DNA of 11,857 bases from DATKCN01 sp035513175. GTDB taxonomy: Bacteria; Chloroflexota; Chloroflexia; Thermomicrobiales; CFX8. A program made the translations under genes and the position numbers. This document shows positions 4,091-11,599 of this stretch, in pieces. Under the pieces are notes generated by a model that did not search any database, was not told the DNA's origin, and worked only from the letters and a program-made list of their open reading frames with translations. How positions within the stretch are numbered: position 1 is the stretch's first letter; each line of letters begins with the position of its first letter. The stretch lies in NCBI GenBank assembly GCA_035513175.1, contig DATKCN010000284.1, forward strand, positions 1-11,857. Reading direction: 5' to 3'.

Positions 4091-5866
4091 TCAGCGCGCG
4101 GGCAGGCTCCGCGCGGTGCGGGAATGGGCGGGCGCGTCGATCTGGATCAGCATGGCGGTCCAGGCCTCGTGCCAGTGGCGCGCGGGGAGCAGTCCGGGGT
4201 CCTGCTCGTAGCGCCAGCCGTCGATGACGCCGTCGGCGGCCAGCCGTGACAGCGCCTTCTCCAGGCGGTCGCGCGCCCGTTGTGGGCGCGCGGCTGCCGC
4301 GTTGAGGGCAGACTGCTCGATGAGCGTGCCGACCCGACGGCGCAGGACGCGAGAGCGACGGCGGGCGTTCCAGCGGAACTGGAAGGCGAGGTACTTCGAG
4401 AGCCACTTCTCGGGACGCTCGCGGTAGGGGTCGTAGCGCAGCGACTGCTGGGCGATCTGGCCGGTCTGACGCAGGCCGCCGTCCCAGTAGGCTCGCAGCC
4501 AGTCGCCGGGGACGACGCGTGCGGCCAGGAAGACGCGGTGGCCGTCGTCGTCGAGGCCGACCATGCGGTCGAGGATGGCGAGCGCCCGGCTCTCGGCGCT
4601 GACGGCCCGTGGCGCGTGGCCGCGCCGCCCGGGGATGACCTCGACATCGACGATCTGCAGCCAGAGGTCGTCGAGCTGGGCCAGCGCGCGCCCGGCGGCG
4701 AGGCGGTCCTCGCGGCGGTGGCCGTGCTGCCAGGAGCGAGGCTCGCCCGCGCGGCGGATGCGCTGGATGCCGCGCGCGTCGAGGATCGCGTCGGCGGTGA
4801 CCCATACGGGCGTGTCGGGTTGGGCGTCGGCGGCGGTCCAGTGCGCCAGGCAGACGAGCAGCGCGTCAGAGGTGAGATCGTCGAGGGCGCGCACCTGCTC
4901 CCACAGGCGTGGGAGGTCGGCAGGGGCAACGGCGGTGTCGCCGTGCGCGGGCCGGACCGACACACGCACTTCTCCGCGCCCCTTGTTGGTGGGGGTGACG
5001 TGGGCCGGGGCCTCCATGCGGCGGGCGTCGCTCCAGCCGCGAGCGAGCGCGGCGTCGCGGATCGCCTGCTGGAGCGCCCAGGTGGCGTGGTTGGCCGGCA
5101 CAATGCCGACGCCGTCACGGAACGGCGCCGGGGCGGGCGGCGCGCCAGCGGGAAAGGGACGGCTCAGCAGCCGCGCGGCGCTGTCCGGGTCGAGCGGTCG
5201 CAGGCCGAGCATGCGCTCCAGATCGGGCAGGTCGTAACGCAGCAGGTCTGCGCGGCGCAAGGCGTCGGCAGCCAGATCGCGGGCGAAGGCCAGGGCCGCC
5301 GGGCTCATTGTGCCGGTGCAGCGTTCCGAGGCGCGAGCCGTCGCGCGAAATGTGGCGCTGAACGTGTCGTCGTCCAGAGCCGCCAGGGCACCGGCGGACG
5401 AGGCGCCGAGCATGTCGTCCAGCACGCACGCGGCGACATCCCGCAGGACCGTCTCGGCCAGCGGCTCGACGGTGGCCGCGTCCCGCACGACGTCCCGCGC
5501 GGCGACTTGCAGAGCGTGGATCGCGCCGCGCACGTCATAGGCGTCCTGGTTGACGCGCACAGTGTCGCGGCCATCGACGGTCTCACGCACGAGATGCGGC
5601 AAGGAGGTGTCAACCGCGTCAGGCCCGCGTTCGCGCAGGGTGCGGGCGAGGACGGCGCGGTAGGCGGTATCCATGCCGTTGACCGTCGCGCCAGCCACGC
5701 CCATGGCCAGCATGACCGGGTGAAAGCCGAGCCGCATGCCGAGATAGGCTGTGAGATCTGTGTCGACCGCGTACAGGCAGCGTTCGAGCAGCGCCGCCTC
5801 CTGCGTCTCAAGGTGTTCCACGCACCACCCGTTCACTGACACCAGCGCGACACCGAAACTAGGCAA
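4091..5866 (-). CDS. Uncharacterised 591-residue protein with winged-helix-like C-terminal region
   Basis: I do not recognise this protein with certainty. Residues 1-240 are mostly helical, beginning with a motif around AYLGMRLGFHPVMLAMGVAG. A Pro/Ala linker (about 238-250) follows, then a second part. Residues 326-372 (LDDLTSDALLVCLAHW and VWVTADAILDARGI) and 485-553 (RPEKWLSKYLAFQFRWNARR, then a helix-rich RVGTLIEQS...ARDRLEKALSRLAADGVIDG and WRYE) look like two winged-helix units, the second very basic. That arrangement resembles replication initiators or large helix-turn-helix proteins; this is inference from layout, not a family match. There is no signal peptide or membrane helix. The start is uncertain: TTG 5866 gives the full length without a good ribosome-binding site, while GTG 5821 has GGTGG close by. 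It lies 65 bp after the DUF302 gene on the same strand. No mobile-element gene is adjacent. Confidence 0.8.
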   Translation of the reverse strand: MPSFGVALVSVNGWCVEHLETQEAALLERCLYAVDTDLTAYLGMRLGFHPVMLAMGVAGATVNGMDTAYRAVLARTLRERGPDAVDTSLPHLVRETVDGRDTVRVNQDAYDVRGAIHALQVAARDVVRDAATVEPLAETVLRDVAACVLDDMLGASSAGALAALDDDTFSATFRATARASERCTGTMSPAALAFARDLAADALRRADLLRYDLPDLERMLGLRPLDPDSAARLLSRPFPAGAPPAPAPFRDGVGIVPANHATWALQQAIRDAALARGWSDARRMEAPAHVTPTNKGRGEVRVSVRPAHGDTAVAPADLPRLWEQVRALDDLTSDALLVCLAHWTAADAQPDTPVWVTADAILDARGIQRIRRAGEPRSWQHGHRREDRLAAGRALAQLDDLWLQIVDVEVIPGRRGHAPRAVSAESRALAILDRMVGLDDDGHRVFLAARVVPGDWLRAYWDGGLRQTGQIAQQSLRYDPYRERPEKWLSKYLAFQFRWNARRRSRVLRRRVGTLIEQSALNAAAARPQRARDRLEKALSRLAADGVIDGWRYEQDPGLLPARHWHEAWTAMLIQIDAPAHSRTARSLPAR

Positions 5867-5931
5867 CCGGGCCCGCGGCCCGACGTCAACGTCTCAGGCG
5901 GATGATAACAGTGAGGCGGCGGGCGGGGCCC

Positions 5932-6363
5932 CTACGCCCCGGTCGGCGCGCTGCGCCGTAGCGACTCGATGACCCGCACCAAGCGCTCGCGGGCTTCGCG
6001 GGCGACGGGGCGAATGTCCTCGCTGTCAACGATGCCGAGCGCGGCGTCCGGGTCCATCACGGAAATGCCGGTCTGGCCGTCACCCGCCTCGTAGACGATG
6101 ACGTTGCACGGCAGCAACAGGCCGATCTCACGCTCTGCCTGCAGCGCGCGGTGCGCGAGCGCGGGATTGCACGCGCCGAGAATGATGTAGGGCGGGACGT
6201 CGACATCGAGCTTCTCCTTCAGGGTGGCGCGCACGTCGATCTCGGTCAGGACGCCGAAGCCCTCGGCTTTCAGCGCGGCCTTCGTCCGATCGACAGCGGT
6301 TTCGTAGCTGTCGGAGACGATGATGCCGATGCCGTACTGGAACTTCTGCTTCGTCGCGGTCAT
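5932..6363 (-). CDS. DUF302 domain-containing protein
   Basis: This 143-residue protein is a single DUF302 domain: QYGIGIIVSDSYETAVDRTK (the paired strand and helix), ALKAEGFGVLTEIDVRATLK, then PPYIILGACNPALAHRAL (58-74) and EIGLLLPCNVIVYEAGDG (79-96), ending with a basic helix. C65 and C86 are conserved in this position in many members. There is no signal peptide, so it is probably cytoplasmic. The biochemical role of DUF302 is not established; members are often found beside thiol, sulfur or heme-related redox genes. ATG 6363 is preceded by GGGAG at about seven bases. Its start lies only 16 bp after the heme-binding gene, so the two almost certainly form one transcript. CCCCTACG overlaps its stop codon. 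Confidence 0.92.
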   Translation of the reverse strand: MTATKQKFQYGIGIIVSDSYETAVDRTKAALKAEGFGVLTEIDVRATLKEKLDVDVPPYIILGACNPALAHRALQAEREIGLLLPCNVIVYEAGDGQTGISVMDPDAALGIVDSEDIRPVAREARERLVRVIESLRRSAPTGA

Positions 6364-6379
6364 GCGGGGCTCCCTTCAC

Positions 6380-6871
6380 TCAGTCATCGTCGTCGTTGCG
6401 GACCGCATCGCCGAAGGTGGCGATGAAGCCGTCGATCAACTCCTGCTTCTCCTGCTCGGAGAGGCGCGCGTCAGGGTGCGCGAGGGTGTAGCCGAACGGT
6501 GGCATCTCGCCGTCCTGCACCGTTTCGACGACATCGCGGACTTCCTGCTCGCGGTCCCATTCGGAGAAGTTCAGCTCAGCCCGGCCGCCGTCGACGTCAC
6601 GCTGCGTCAGCCATGACATCGGCGCGACGTTGCTGTATAACGGCCACTCGGTCTCGTTGCTGTGGCAATCGAAGCAGGCCACACGTGCCAGCGCCTCGGT
6701 GCGGGGGCTGTTCCACTGCACGGCCTGCGTAACCGGCGGGTTGGCGTGGTCGCGCCCATAGGGGACAAGCTGGATCAAGAGCGCGAAGGCGATCAGCCCG
6801 CCACCGATCAAGTACAGCACGCGGCGACGGCTCCGTCCTGGACGGGCTGCCGAATGCGGAGGTTCGTCCAT
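6380..6871 (-). CDS. Membrane-anchored heme-binding domain protein (CxxCH), copy 1
   Basis: A 163-residue protein with a short basic N-terminus (RSRRR), one membrane helix (about 18-37, VLYLIGGGLIAFALLIQLVP) and a heme-binding domain outside the membrane: NPPVTQAVQWNSPRTEALAR, then ACFDCHSNETEWPLYSNVAP with C66-xx-C69-H70 as the covalent c-type heme site. M85 (APMSW) and M123 (GEMPPF) are candidate sixth ligands, and the C-terminal LSEQEKQELIDGF helix completes the fold. It is probably a small electron carrier or heme subunit at the membrane. I start at ATG 6871 because GAGAGG lies eight bases upstream and the paralogue has the same GTGGCGATG context; the frame is open back to 7135 without protein-like sequence. 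It is followed 16 bp later by DUF302 and preceded by a perfect palindrome. Confidence 0.92.
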   Translation of the reverse strand: MDEPPHSAARPGRSRRRVLYLIGGGLIAFALLIQLVPYGRDHANPPVTQAVQWNSPRTEALARVACFDCHSNETEWPLYSNVAPMSWLTQRDVDGGRAELNFSEWDREQEVRDVVETVQDGEMPPFGYTLAHPDARLSEQEKQELIDGFIATFGDAVRNDDDD

Positions 6872-6906
6872 CGCCACGGCCTCTCTCATTCCACGCCAAA
6901 GCGGCG

Positions 6907-6922
6907 TTACTGAGCTCAGTAA
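6907..6922. promoter_or_regulatory. Perfect 16-bp palindrome upstream of heme-binding copy 1
   Basis: TTACTGAGCTCAGTAA is a perfect palindrome 36-51 nt before ATG 6871. A candidate minus-strand promoter overlaps it: GTGACA (6945-6940) as -35, 18-bp spacer, and TACTGA (6921-6916) as a weak -10. A dimeric repressor there would control the heme-binding/DUF302 pair. The regulator is unknown; an Rrf2-type protein is one possibility by shape of the site only. Confidence 0.5.
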
Positions 6923-6990
6923 ACACCCGGAGGGATGCCTGTCACGTGAATATCCCGCGAGCAGCGTGCCAGGAACGTAACGAGAGCGAG

Positions 6991-7024
6991 GGGAAGGGGA
7001 AAGTGGAAAGTCGAAAGTGGAACG
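6991..7024. repeat. Purine-only imperfect tandem repeat (GGAAAGT units)
   Basis: GGGGAAGGGGAAAGTGGAAA continues into GTCGAAAGTGGAA: three AAAGTGG/AAAGTCG units preceded by two GGGGAA units. It lies in the 282-bp spacer between the two heme-binding paralogues. It is a simple-sequence tract with no clear function, and may mark the duplication junction. Confidence 0.4.
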
Positions 7025-7153
7025 TGCTGCTGACTGGACTGCCCATTTCGAGCAGCGCGTCGTCGACCCGCTGGGGCGGCAGGAAGCGCGGAGCGCCCGG
7101 TTCGACTCGAATCTGCGGCACGTGCTGGTCCGCATACCTGCAACGACCTGCGT

Positions 7154-7639
7154 TCAATCGGCGTCGTTGATGCCGAAGCTCGCGATGAAGCCGTCGATCA
7201 ACTCCTGCTTCTCCTGTTCGGAGAGGCGCGCGTCGGGGTGCGCGAGGGTGTAGCGGAAGGGCGGCATCTCCCCGTCGCGGATCGTCTCGGGGGCGTCGTC
7301 GACATCCAGCTCGCGAACCCGTTCGGAAAGGTTCAGCTCATCCCGCCCCTGGTCAACATCGCGCTGGACAAGCCAGGACATCGGCGCGACGTTGCTGTAG
7401 AGCGGCCATGCCGTCTCGTTACTGTGGCAGTCGTAGAAGGCGACGCGCGCCAGCTGCTCGGTGCGCGGGCTGTCCCACTGCACGGCCTGCGTCACCGGCG
7501 GGTTGTCGTGAGCGCGCCCATAGGGGACGAGCTGGATGGCGACGGTCAGGACGCTCATGGCGCCGCCGATCGCGTACAGGAGGCGCCGACGGCTTCGCCC
7601 GGCTCTGGACTCCGGCTGTGGCTCGCTCGCCGCGCTCAT
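7154..7639 (-). CDS. Membrane-anchored heme-binding domain protein, copy 2 with FYDCH in place of CxxCH
   Basis: This 161-residue paralogue matches copy 1 along its length: basic RSRRR, membrane helix (about 20-39), NPPVTQAVQWDSPRTEQLAR, the same SNETxWPLYSNVAPMSWL segment, GEMPPF and the shared ending YTLAHPDARLSEQEKQELID. Where copy 1 has A-CFDCH, this copy has A-FYDCH, so the first cysteine of the heme site is Phe (codon 7436-7438) and only the second Cys and the His remain. It may hold heme by one thioether bond, hold it without covalent attachment, or be decaying; the rest of the frame is clean, which argues against decay. ATG 7639 has AAAAGGG about seven bases upstream; GTG 7645 is the alternative. 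The ATPase ends 140 bp upstream. Confidence 0.9.
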   Translation of the reverse strand: MSAASEPQPESRAGRSRRRLLYAIGGAMSVLTVAIQLVPYGRAHDNPPVTQAVQWDSPRTEQLARVAFYDCHSNETAWPLYSNVAPMSWLVQRDVDQGRDELNLSERVRELDVDDAPETIRDGEMPPFRYTLAHPDARLSEQEKQELIDGFIASFGINDAD

Positions 7640-7785
7640 CGCCACGCCCTTTTGCGTGACACTACGAACCGGCCTGTCGAGCAGGCGTTGTCCCGTCCGG
7701 TCCTTGCGACATTGTAGCCGTCAGACCCGTGCGCACTGACGCTTGCGTGTTGCCGCGCGTCGAGCGATTGTGGCCGCGGGCCCAC

Positions 7786-10407
7786 TCAGAGCGCCCGGCG
7801 TGGCCACTTCTGCGCGCGGCGCACGAACTCCCCGGCTGGCACGAGCACGGGCGCCAGGAAGGCGACGGTGTGGTCGACAACGCGCAGCCGCCAGAAGAAG
7901 CGCAGCATGGCGGCCCAGCCGATGACGGCGAAGATGATCAGCAGGTAGCCGCTGACCGGCAGCGCCTCCAGCTCGTAGAAGTCCCGCAGGGGCTTGACGG
8001 TCAGCGCCAGCAGGAAGAGCGCGAGCATGCCGAGCGCCATCCAGGTCGGGCGGCGGTCGCCCGCGACCTCATCGTCGCCGCCCGCCCAGGTGGCCGTCGG
8101 CGGCTCGACGAAGGGGATCAGCAGCAGGCCGCAGAGCACCATCGTGACGGTGAGGGCCGTGCGGGCCTCCTCGACGGGCGAGCCCATCGCCAGGAAGAAG
8201 AAGTAGATCGTCAACGTCAGCGTGGCGATCGAGAGCGCGGCGGGGACGACGAAGTGCCCCGCCGCGACGACCAGCCGGCGTGGCGTCTCGCCCGGCTTGG
8301 CCCAGGCGGCCAGGAAGATGGTCGGGATGCCGACCGTCAACATCGCCAGCAGGCCGTTCTGCTTCGGCGTGACCGGAAAGACCTCGCCGGCCAGCGACAC
8401 GATGAAGATGACGAGCGCGACGTACAGCGTGCGCACGAGGAAGAGCCGGAAGATGTCCTGCATGCCGCGCAGGATGCGCTGTCCCTCGCGGAAGGCGGCG
8501 GGCAGGGCCGCGAAGGAGTTGTCCAGCAGCACGATGTCAGCGACGCTGCGCGTCACCTGGCTGCCGCTCAGCATCGCGACCGCCAGATGCGCCTGCTTGA
8601 GGGCCAGCACGTCGTTCACGCCGTCGCCGATCATCGCCACGTAGTGGCCGTTGGAGCGCAGCGCCTTGACGATGCGCTGCTTCTGCTGGGGCGTGATGCG
8701 GCCGAAGACGGTCGTCTGCTCCACGATGTGCTGGAGCAGCCCGTCGTCGTACGCGTCGAGCTGCTGACCGGAGACGACGCGGATGTCGCCCGCGAACCCG
8801 GCCTGCCGGGCCAGCGCGGCGACAGTGTCCGGGTTGTCGCCGGAGATGATCTTCAGCGTGATGCCGCTGGCCATGAAGCGCTCGATGGTTGATGCGGCCT
8901 CGTCGCGCAGCTCGTCGCTGAAGGCGATCAGGCCGAGCGGCGTGAGGCCAGACGGCAAGGCAGGATCGGGGTCGCCGTCGCGGAACAGCCTGGGGTCGGG
9001 ATGCCGGGCGAAGAGCAGCACGCGCAGCCCGCCGTCGATCCACTCACCGGCGCGGCTGCCGACCTCGACATCGGGCGCAAGGCCGGGGCTGACCATTTCC
9101 GGCGCCCCGAGGATGTACGTGCCGCGCAGGTCGCCGCTCTCGAAGGCGAGCGCGCTCCACTTGCGCTCGGAGGAGAACGGGACGGCGGCGGCAGCCTGCC
9201 GGGCCTGCTCCGGGATGCTCTCGATGAGCGCGTCGGTCGTGCGGTTGCCGCCGCTGGTGCTGGCGGCGAAGACGCCCAGCGCGCGGCGCAGCTCCGCCTC
9301 TCCGGCTCCGAGCGGCTCCAGCGCGTGCAGCTGGATGCGGTTGGAGGTCAGCGTGCCGGTCTTGTCGAGGCAGAGCACATCGATCTGGCTGGTCGACTCG
9401 ACCGCGTTCATGCGCTGGATGAGCGCGCCCTTGCCGGACATGCGCACGGCCGCCATGGCGTAGGTGACGGTCATCATGAAGACCAGGCCCTGCGGAACGA
9501 GGGCGACGATGACGGCGGCGGCCTTGACGCTCTCCGTGACCGGGATGCGTTCGTAGAGCTGGCGGAACGAGTCGGCGACCTGCACGCCCAGCATGATCGT
9601 CACGACGATCATGACGCGGATGACGAGGCCGACCTCACGCTGCAACGGGGTCTTGACGTTGCGGTAGGAGCGGGCCTGCTCGGTGAGCTGGTTGGCGAAG
9701 CTGCCGCTGCCCAGATTGTCCGCCGAATACGAGCCGCTGCCGGACATGCAGAAGCTGCCGGAAAGCATGGTGTCGGATGGCAGCTTGTGGACGAGGTCGG
9801 ATTCGCCAGTCAGCAGCGACTCGTCAACCAGCATGCCCTGCGCGTCGAGCACTTTACCGTCGACGAGCGCCTGATCGCCGGGACGCAGCAGGAGCAGGTC
9901 GTCGCGCACGATCTCGGAGGCGCCGATCTGCTGCTCGCGGCCGTCGCGGATGACGGTGGCGACCGGGCGGGTGAGCAGCGCGACGCGGTCGAGCTTGCGC
10001 TTGGCGCGGGACTCCTGGATGACGCCGACGACCATGTTGGCAACGACGAGGCTGGCCGTCATCAGCGCGTCGCCGAACAGCCCCAGCACCATCAGGAAGA
10101 TGACGATGCTCATCAGCAGGACATTGATGGTGGTGATGGTGTTGTCGAACAGGATGCGCAAGTAGGAGCGGCTGACCGAGCGGCTGACGGCGTTGACATC
10201 GCCGCGCGCGCGCCGGTCGGCGACCTCGGCGGCGGTGAGGCCGGGCATGGCCGGGCGCGTGGGGCTGCCGGCGACGGGTAGCTTGCGTGCCGGCGCGTCC
10301 GCGCGCTCAGTAACGATCGATTGGTCCAGCATCCGTGGTTCCGATGGTCTGCAATACTGACACGCGCCGCTGAGCGGGTCATGTGCGTGTGCTTGTCGAG
10401 CGTTCAT
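7786..10407 (-). CDS. P-type cation-transporting ATPase (CtpE-like, HAD superfamily)
   Basis: An 873-residue inner-membrane pump driven by ATP. TM1-TM2 span about 90-133, the actuator carries LLTGES (198-203), TM3-TM4 span about 258-320, and the phosphorylation site is CLDKTGTLTSN (D348). FSSERKWSAL (411-420) is the nucleotide-binding motif, ISGDNPDT and MIGDGVNDVLALKQA (592-606) are the hinge motifs, and six more helices follow (about 655-840). Motif wording (GDGVNDVLALK, KWSA, LFLVRTLY) fits the CtpE-like group, members of which have been linked to calcium uptake; substrate here is inference. In TM4 the usual PEGL is PQGL (305-308), changing the Glu that coordinates cation in related pumps. 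The start may be ATG 10332, since residues 1-25 are not pump-like. It diverges from the dehydrogenase. Confidence 0.95.
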   Translation of the reverse strand: MNARQAHAHDPLSGACQYCRPSEPRMLDQSIVTERADAPARKLPVAGSPTRPAMPGLTAAEVADRRARGDVNAVSRSVSRSYLRILFDNTITTINVLLMSIVIFLMVLGLFGDALMTASLVVANMVVGVIQESRAKRKLDRVALLTRPVATVIRDGREQQIGASEIVRDDLLLLRPGDQALVDGKVLDAQGMLVDESLLTGESDLVHKLPSDTMLSGSFCMSGSGSYSADNLGSGSFANQLTEQARSYRNVKTPLQREVGLVIRVMIVVTIMLGVQVADSFRQLYERIPVTESVKAAAVIVALVPQGLVFMMTVTYAMAAVRMSGKGALIQRMNAVESTSQIDVLCLDKTGTLTSNRIQLHALEPLGAGEAELRRALGVFAASTSGGNRTTDALIESIPEQARQAAAAVPFSSERKWSALAFESGDLRGTYILGAPEMVSPGLAPDVEVGSRAGEWIDGGLRVLLFARHPDPRLFRDGDPDPALPSGLTPLGLIAFSDELRDEAASTIERFMASGITLKIISGDNPDTVAALARQAGFAGDIRVVSGQQLDAYDDGLLQHIVEQTTVFGRITPQQKQRIVKALRSNGHYVAMIGDGVNDVLALKQAHLAVAMLSGSQVTRSVADIVLLDNSFAALPAAFREGQRILRGMQDIFRLFLVRTLYVALVIFIVSLAGEVFPVTPKQNGLLAMLTVGIPTIFLAAWAKPGETPRRLVVAAGHFVVPAALSIATLTLTIYFFFLAMGSPVEEARTALTVTMVLCGLLLIPFVEPPTATWAGGDDEVAGDRRPTWMALGMLALFLLALTVKPLRDFYELEALPVSGYLLIIFAVIGWAAMLRFFWRLRVVDHTVAFLAPVLVPAGEFVRRAQKWPRRAL

Positions 10408-10425
10408 CGTACACCGATGTGGGGC

Positions 10426-10456
10426 GAGCGGGTAGCGGGTAGCGGTTAGTGGATAG
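10426..10456. repeat. Decaying heptanucleotide tandem repeat (GCGGGTA units), left copy
   Basis: GCGGGTA, GCGGGTA, GCGGTTA and GTGGATA follow one another in register (10428-10455). The first 17 bases, GAGCGGGTAGCGGGTAG (10426-10442), recur exactly at 11234-11250, on the other side of the dehydrogenase. The last unit overlaps the most upstream possible start codon of that gene (GTG 10449). Confidence 0.6.
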
Positions 10457-10472
10457 GGAACGGAACGGGATT

Positions 10473-11231
10473 GTGGTGCGGTTGAGGGGGAAGGTGGCGA
10501 TTGTCACGGGCGGGGCGTCGGGGATCGGGGCGGCCAGCGCGCGGCTGTTCGCGGCCGAGGGGGCGCGGGTGGGGATTTGCGACCTCGATCGGGGGGCGAT
10601 CGACGGGGTGGTTGGGGAGATCGTTTCCGCTGGTGGCGAGGCATTCGGGCAGGCAGCGGATGTCAGCGATACGGCGCGGGTGAAGGCGTTCGTTGACGCG
10701 ATGGCTGCGCGTTTCGGCGCGTTGCACGTACTGTTTTCGAACGCGGGCATCTCCGGCAGCGGCACAGTGGTCGAGCTGTCCGAGGAGGGGTTCGACCACA
10801 CGCTGGCGGTGAACCTGCGCGGGGCGTTCGTCTGCTCGAAGCACGTCATCCCGCACATGGAACGGTCGGGCGGCGGGTCGATCATCTTCACGGCCTCGGA
10901 GCTGGCGCTGAAAGGCTCGCGGCGCAACGCGGCCTACACGGCGTCGAAGGCGGGGCTGATCGGGCTGGCGCGCTCGATGGCGCTGGACCACGCGCCGGCG
11001 AAGATCCGGGTCAACGTGCTGTGTCCCGGTCCGATCGACACGCCGATGCTGCGGAGGTCGATCGAGCGGCACGCGGACAGCGAGGCGTACGAGCGGATGA
11101 TCGTGGATGAGACGCCGCTGGGCATCGGGACGGCGGAGGAGATCGCGCGGGTGGCGCTGTTCCTTGCCAGTGATGAGTCGAGCTATTTGACCGGATCGAC
11201 GGTGGTGGCGGACGGTGGGGCGACGGCGTGA
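10473..11231 (+). CDS. Short-chain dehydrogenase/reductase (classical SDR, probably NAD-dependent)
   Basis: A 252-residue classical SDR. TGGASGIG (12-19) is the dinucleotide-binding motif, CDLD with an Asp at the end of beta-2 (D37) favours NAD(H) over NADP(H), SNAGI (89-93) is the NAG motif, and S142, Y155 and K159 (TASELAL...YTASK) are the catalytic residues. LCPGPIDTPM and the ending YLTGSTVVADGG are typical. It oxidises or reduces an alcohol or ketone; the substrate is not predictable. The frame is open from GTG 10449, but that codon lies inside a heptamer repeat and the family starts only a few residues before RGKVAIVTGG, so I prefer GTG 10473, with GTG 10476 also possible. Gene is divergent from the ATPase, with under 70 bp between. 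Identity secure, start moderate. Confidence 0.93.
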   Translation: MVRLRGKVAIVTGGASGIGAASARLFAAEGARVGICDLDRGAIDGVVGEIVSAGGEAFGQAADVSDTARVKAFVDAMAARFGALHVLFSNAGISGSGTVVELSEEGFDHTLAVNLRGAFVCSKHVIPHMERSGGGSIIFTASELALKGSRRNAAYTASKAGLIGLARSMALDHAPAKIRVNVLCPGPIDTPMLRRSIERHADSEAYERMIVDETPLGIGTAEEIARVALFLASDESSYLTGSTVVADGGATA

Positions 11232-11233
11232 GT

Positions 11234-11250
11234 GAGCGGGTAGCGGGTAG
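11234..11250. repeat. 17-bp direct repeat, right copy
   Basis: GAGCGGGTAGCGGGTAG is identical to 10426-10442 and begins three bases after the dehydrogenase stop codon. The two copies bracket that gene in the same orientation. Confidence 0.6.
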
Positions 11251-11410
11251 GGGACGCCAGGAGAGAGCCGGATTATGTAAGGCCACCAAATGGCGGTGCG
11301 GTTTCGGCGGTCTAACGGTCGTCACGCAACACTTGTTGGTCGATATGCGGGACGCGGATTGGCGTGCCCAAACCCCCGTGGTCGTCATGCCCGCGGGCGC
11401 CACCAAGTCA

Positions 11411-11459
11411 TGAAAACGGGCTGTTTTCAGACCGGGGGAGGCCCAGCGTGGCCTCCCCC
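11411..11459. repeat. Two adjacent hairpins downstream of the dehydrogenase
   Basis: TGAAAAC-GGGCT-GTTTTCA (11411-11429) has 7-bp arms, and GGGGGAGGCC-CAGCGT-GGCCTCCCCC (11434-11459) has perfect 10-bp arms, only four bases apart. The second is a strong structure and could end transcription from the dehydrogenase, but no T-run follows. A palindromic repeat unit is the alternative. Confidence 0.45.
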
Positions 11460-11599
11460 TGGCTTGCCACCACCTGGTCGGACGCGGGGCAGCCATCGCC
11501 GATCACGTCGCTGGACGCCGGTGTATCCAATCCGGGAGGCCACGCGGGGACTGCCCTACGTGGATTGGCGAGCGTTGCGGGCGCCGCAGGATCCGTGGG

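Noticed and set aside
4280..5839. Long open frame of 519 codons on the plus strand
   Set aside because: It is exactly antisense to the 591-residue gene, is dominated by Gly/Ala/Val/Arg low-complexity wording and has no ribosome-binding site; GC-rich third positions on the minus strand keep it open.
6872..7135. Longer start for heme-binding copy 1
   Set aside because: The extra 88 residues are not protein-like, cross the purine repeat and the palindrome, and the paralogue's length matches the start at 6871.
7729..8892. Open frame of 387 codons on the plus strand
   Set aside because: Antisense to the P-type ATPase, which has every catalytic motif; the frame is rich in Asp/Arg/Gln runs typical of shadow frames.
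9001..10281. Open frame of 426 codons on the plus strand
   Set aside because: Also antisense to the ATPase, with repetitive His/Asp/Ala wording and no motif.
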